Shown piece by piece: positions 42,527 to 43,140 of a stretch of 43,140 nt of DNA. Positions within the stretch are counted from its first letter, which is position 1. The number at the start of each line of letters is the position of its first letter. The position numbers were made by a program, and so were the translations under genes. The notes beneath the pieces were generated by a model that saw only the letters and a program-made list of their open reading frames with translations, did not search any database and was not told the origin of the DNA. This stretch comes from an uncultured Pseudomonadota bacterium (lineage in GTDB: Bacteria; Myxococcota_A; UBA796; SXON01): NCBI GenBank assembly GCA_903921785.1, contig CAIXRH010000164.1:1-43140 (forward strand), read 5' to 3'.

Positions 42527-42532
42527 ACGGGG

Positions 42533-42617
42533 GCGTCGAGGGGCTGGAGCTCGGGCCCGGCCGTTCCCACCGGCCACCGCCGGCGGTCGAGGTCCCGGCG
42601 TCGTGAGAATGGCTCGG
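42533..42617 (-). repeat. dispersed 85-bp intergenic repeat, copy E (inverted)
   Basis: Read on the minus strand it has GAGCCATTCTCACGACG, the core ACCTCGACCGCCGGCGG and CTCCAGCCCCTCGACGC. It lies between the convergent catalase-like and radical SAM-like genes. Confidence 0.75.
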
Positions 42618-42625
42618 CGGGCGGC

Positions 42626-43140
42626 CTACCCGTCGAGCGCCCGGAGCCGCGCCGCGCCCGGGCGCCGCAACCACGCGGCGAACCAGCCGTCGCAGCGTTC
42701 GTTCGCCACGCAGAAGCGGCACTCGTCGCCCTTGTGGAACGCCACGACCTCGGGGAAGAACAGGAGCGCCTTGTCTCGCTGGTGATCGGCGTCCACGTAC
42801 CAGCGGTTGCCGGTACGCCCCGCGCAGGCGCCGAGCTCGCCGAGCAGGCAGGCCGGCAACCCGCGGATGGCCACCTTGACGCCCGCGGCGGAGAGCGCCG
42901 AGACGACGGCGCGGAGCGCCGCCAGCGTGTCCGCCACCGGGGGCGGCTCGACCTCGGCGTCGATCGGGAAGGGGTAGGTGAAGGTCATGGCGCCGACGCC
43001 CGCCGCGCGCGCCACGGCGGCGGCGGCTCCCAGGTTCGGGAGCGCGGCCCCCCCGAGCGGCGTGTTCGCCACCGTGGCCACGCCCAGGGCCCGGGCGGCG
43101 TGGAACGCGGCGGCGGCGGCCGCGAGCGCCGCGGCGTCGT
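42626..43140 (-). CDS. radical SAM-like protein, C-terminal part (runs off window)
   Basis: Only the C-terminal portion is inside the window; the frame stays open to the window end. The visible part ends a TIM-barrel (AFHAARALGVATVANTPLGGAALPNLGAAAAVARAAGVGAMTFTYPFPID), resembling the C-terminal half of radical SAM domains. Then comes CLLGELGACAGRTGNRWYVDADHQRDK and a Cys-rich tail, FHKGDECRFCVANERCDGWF, suggestive of an auxiliary Fe-S or SPASM/twitch-type site. The N-terminal CxxxCxxC cannot be checked. Function unknown. Convergent with the catalase-like gene. Confidence 0.65.
   Translation of the reverse strand, partial: DAAALAAAAAAFHAARALGVATVANTPLGGAALPNLGAAAAVARAAGVGAMTFTYPFPIDAEVEPPPVADTLAALRAVVSALSAAGVKVAIRGLPACLLGELGACAGRTGNRWYVDADHQRDKALLFFPEVVAFHKGDECRFCVANERCDGWFAAWLRRPGAARLRALDG

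Overview
The window is high-GC DNA, densely packed with genes, that looks like an ordinary chromosomal stretch of a Myxococcota-type (former Deltaproteobacteria) bacterium. That assignment is an inference. It rests on several MopE-like Asp/Cys-rich repeat proteins, C-terminal Cys/hydrophobic/Arg sorting tails of MYXO-CTERM type, a DUF2330 protein, a spondin-domain lipoprotein, a Ser/Thr kinase, tandem PilT ATPases and many lipoproteins. No rRNA, tRNA, CRISPR array, integrase or transposase gene was seen.

Region by region: (1) 273-4366 holds a SixA-like phosphatase and a fadN-fadA beta-oxidation operon preceded by a near-ideal promoter and a perfect TGAATGA-N4-TCATTCA operator. (2) 4596-9356 holds an aldo/keto reductase, a Ser/Thr kinase, a spondin-domain lipoprotein, a TetR regulator and a divergent fatty-acid hydroxylase-like membrane protein, with an AT-rich promoter and palindrome between the last two. 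(3) 9634-14874 is accessory in character: short-signal lipoproteins, a probably frameshifted membrane protein, a Gly-rich lipoprotein gene boxed in by two inverted arrays of a 15-bp tandem repeat, and a 910-residue FG-GAP/MopE surface protein. (4) 14893-18972 holds a YkgJ-like Cys-cluster protein, a thioesterase-VOC fusion, a TlpA-like thioredoxin and hypothetical lipoproteins. (5) 19183-26803 is a minus-strand respiratory locus. In transcription order it encodes a SURF1-like factor, a diheme cytochrome c, a 37-residue membrane protein, oxidase subunits II, I, III, IV and a second III, a small CxxC membrane protein, a monoheme cytochrome c lipoprotein, then ExbB and ExbD. (6) 26897-29935 holds a membrane protein and a tandem PilT-PilT fusion. 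(7) 29960-38401 holds a MopE-type lipoprotein, the helicase HrpB, small proteins, a GT39-like membrane protein with a CBM-like tail, a band-7 protein and a DUF2330 protein. (8) 38398-43140 holds a lipoprotein, an acyl-CoA dehydrogenase, a B12-binding protein, a P-loop protein, a catalase-like protein and the 3' end of a radical-SAM-like gene that runs off the window.

The main physiological threads are acyl-CoA catabolism (fadN-fadA, acyl-CoA dehydrogenase, B12-binding mutase-type subunit, TetR) feeding an aerobic aa3-type respiratory chain, and cell-envelope display (lipoproteins, MopE/FG-GAP and DUF2330 proteins, ExbBD, PilT). No single striking new defence or biosynthetic system is evident. 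The most unusual features are non-coding: a roughly 85-bp dispersed intergenic repeat (five clear copies, both orientations), the inverted 15-bp tandem arrays, and a GG(T/A)TA box that recurs about 10-30 nt before many start codons. At protein level the PilT-PilT, thioesterase-VOC and GT39-CBM fusions stand out.
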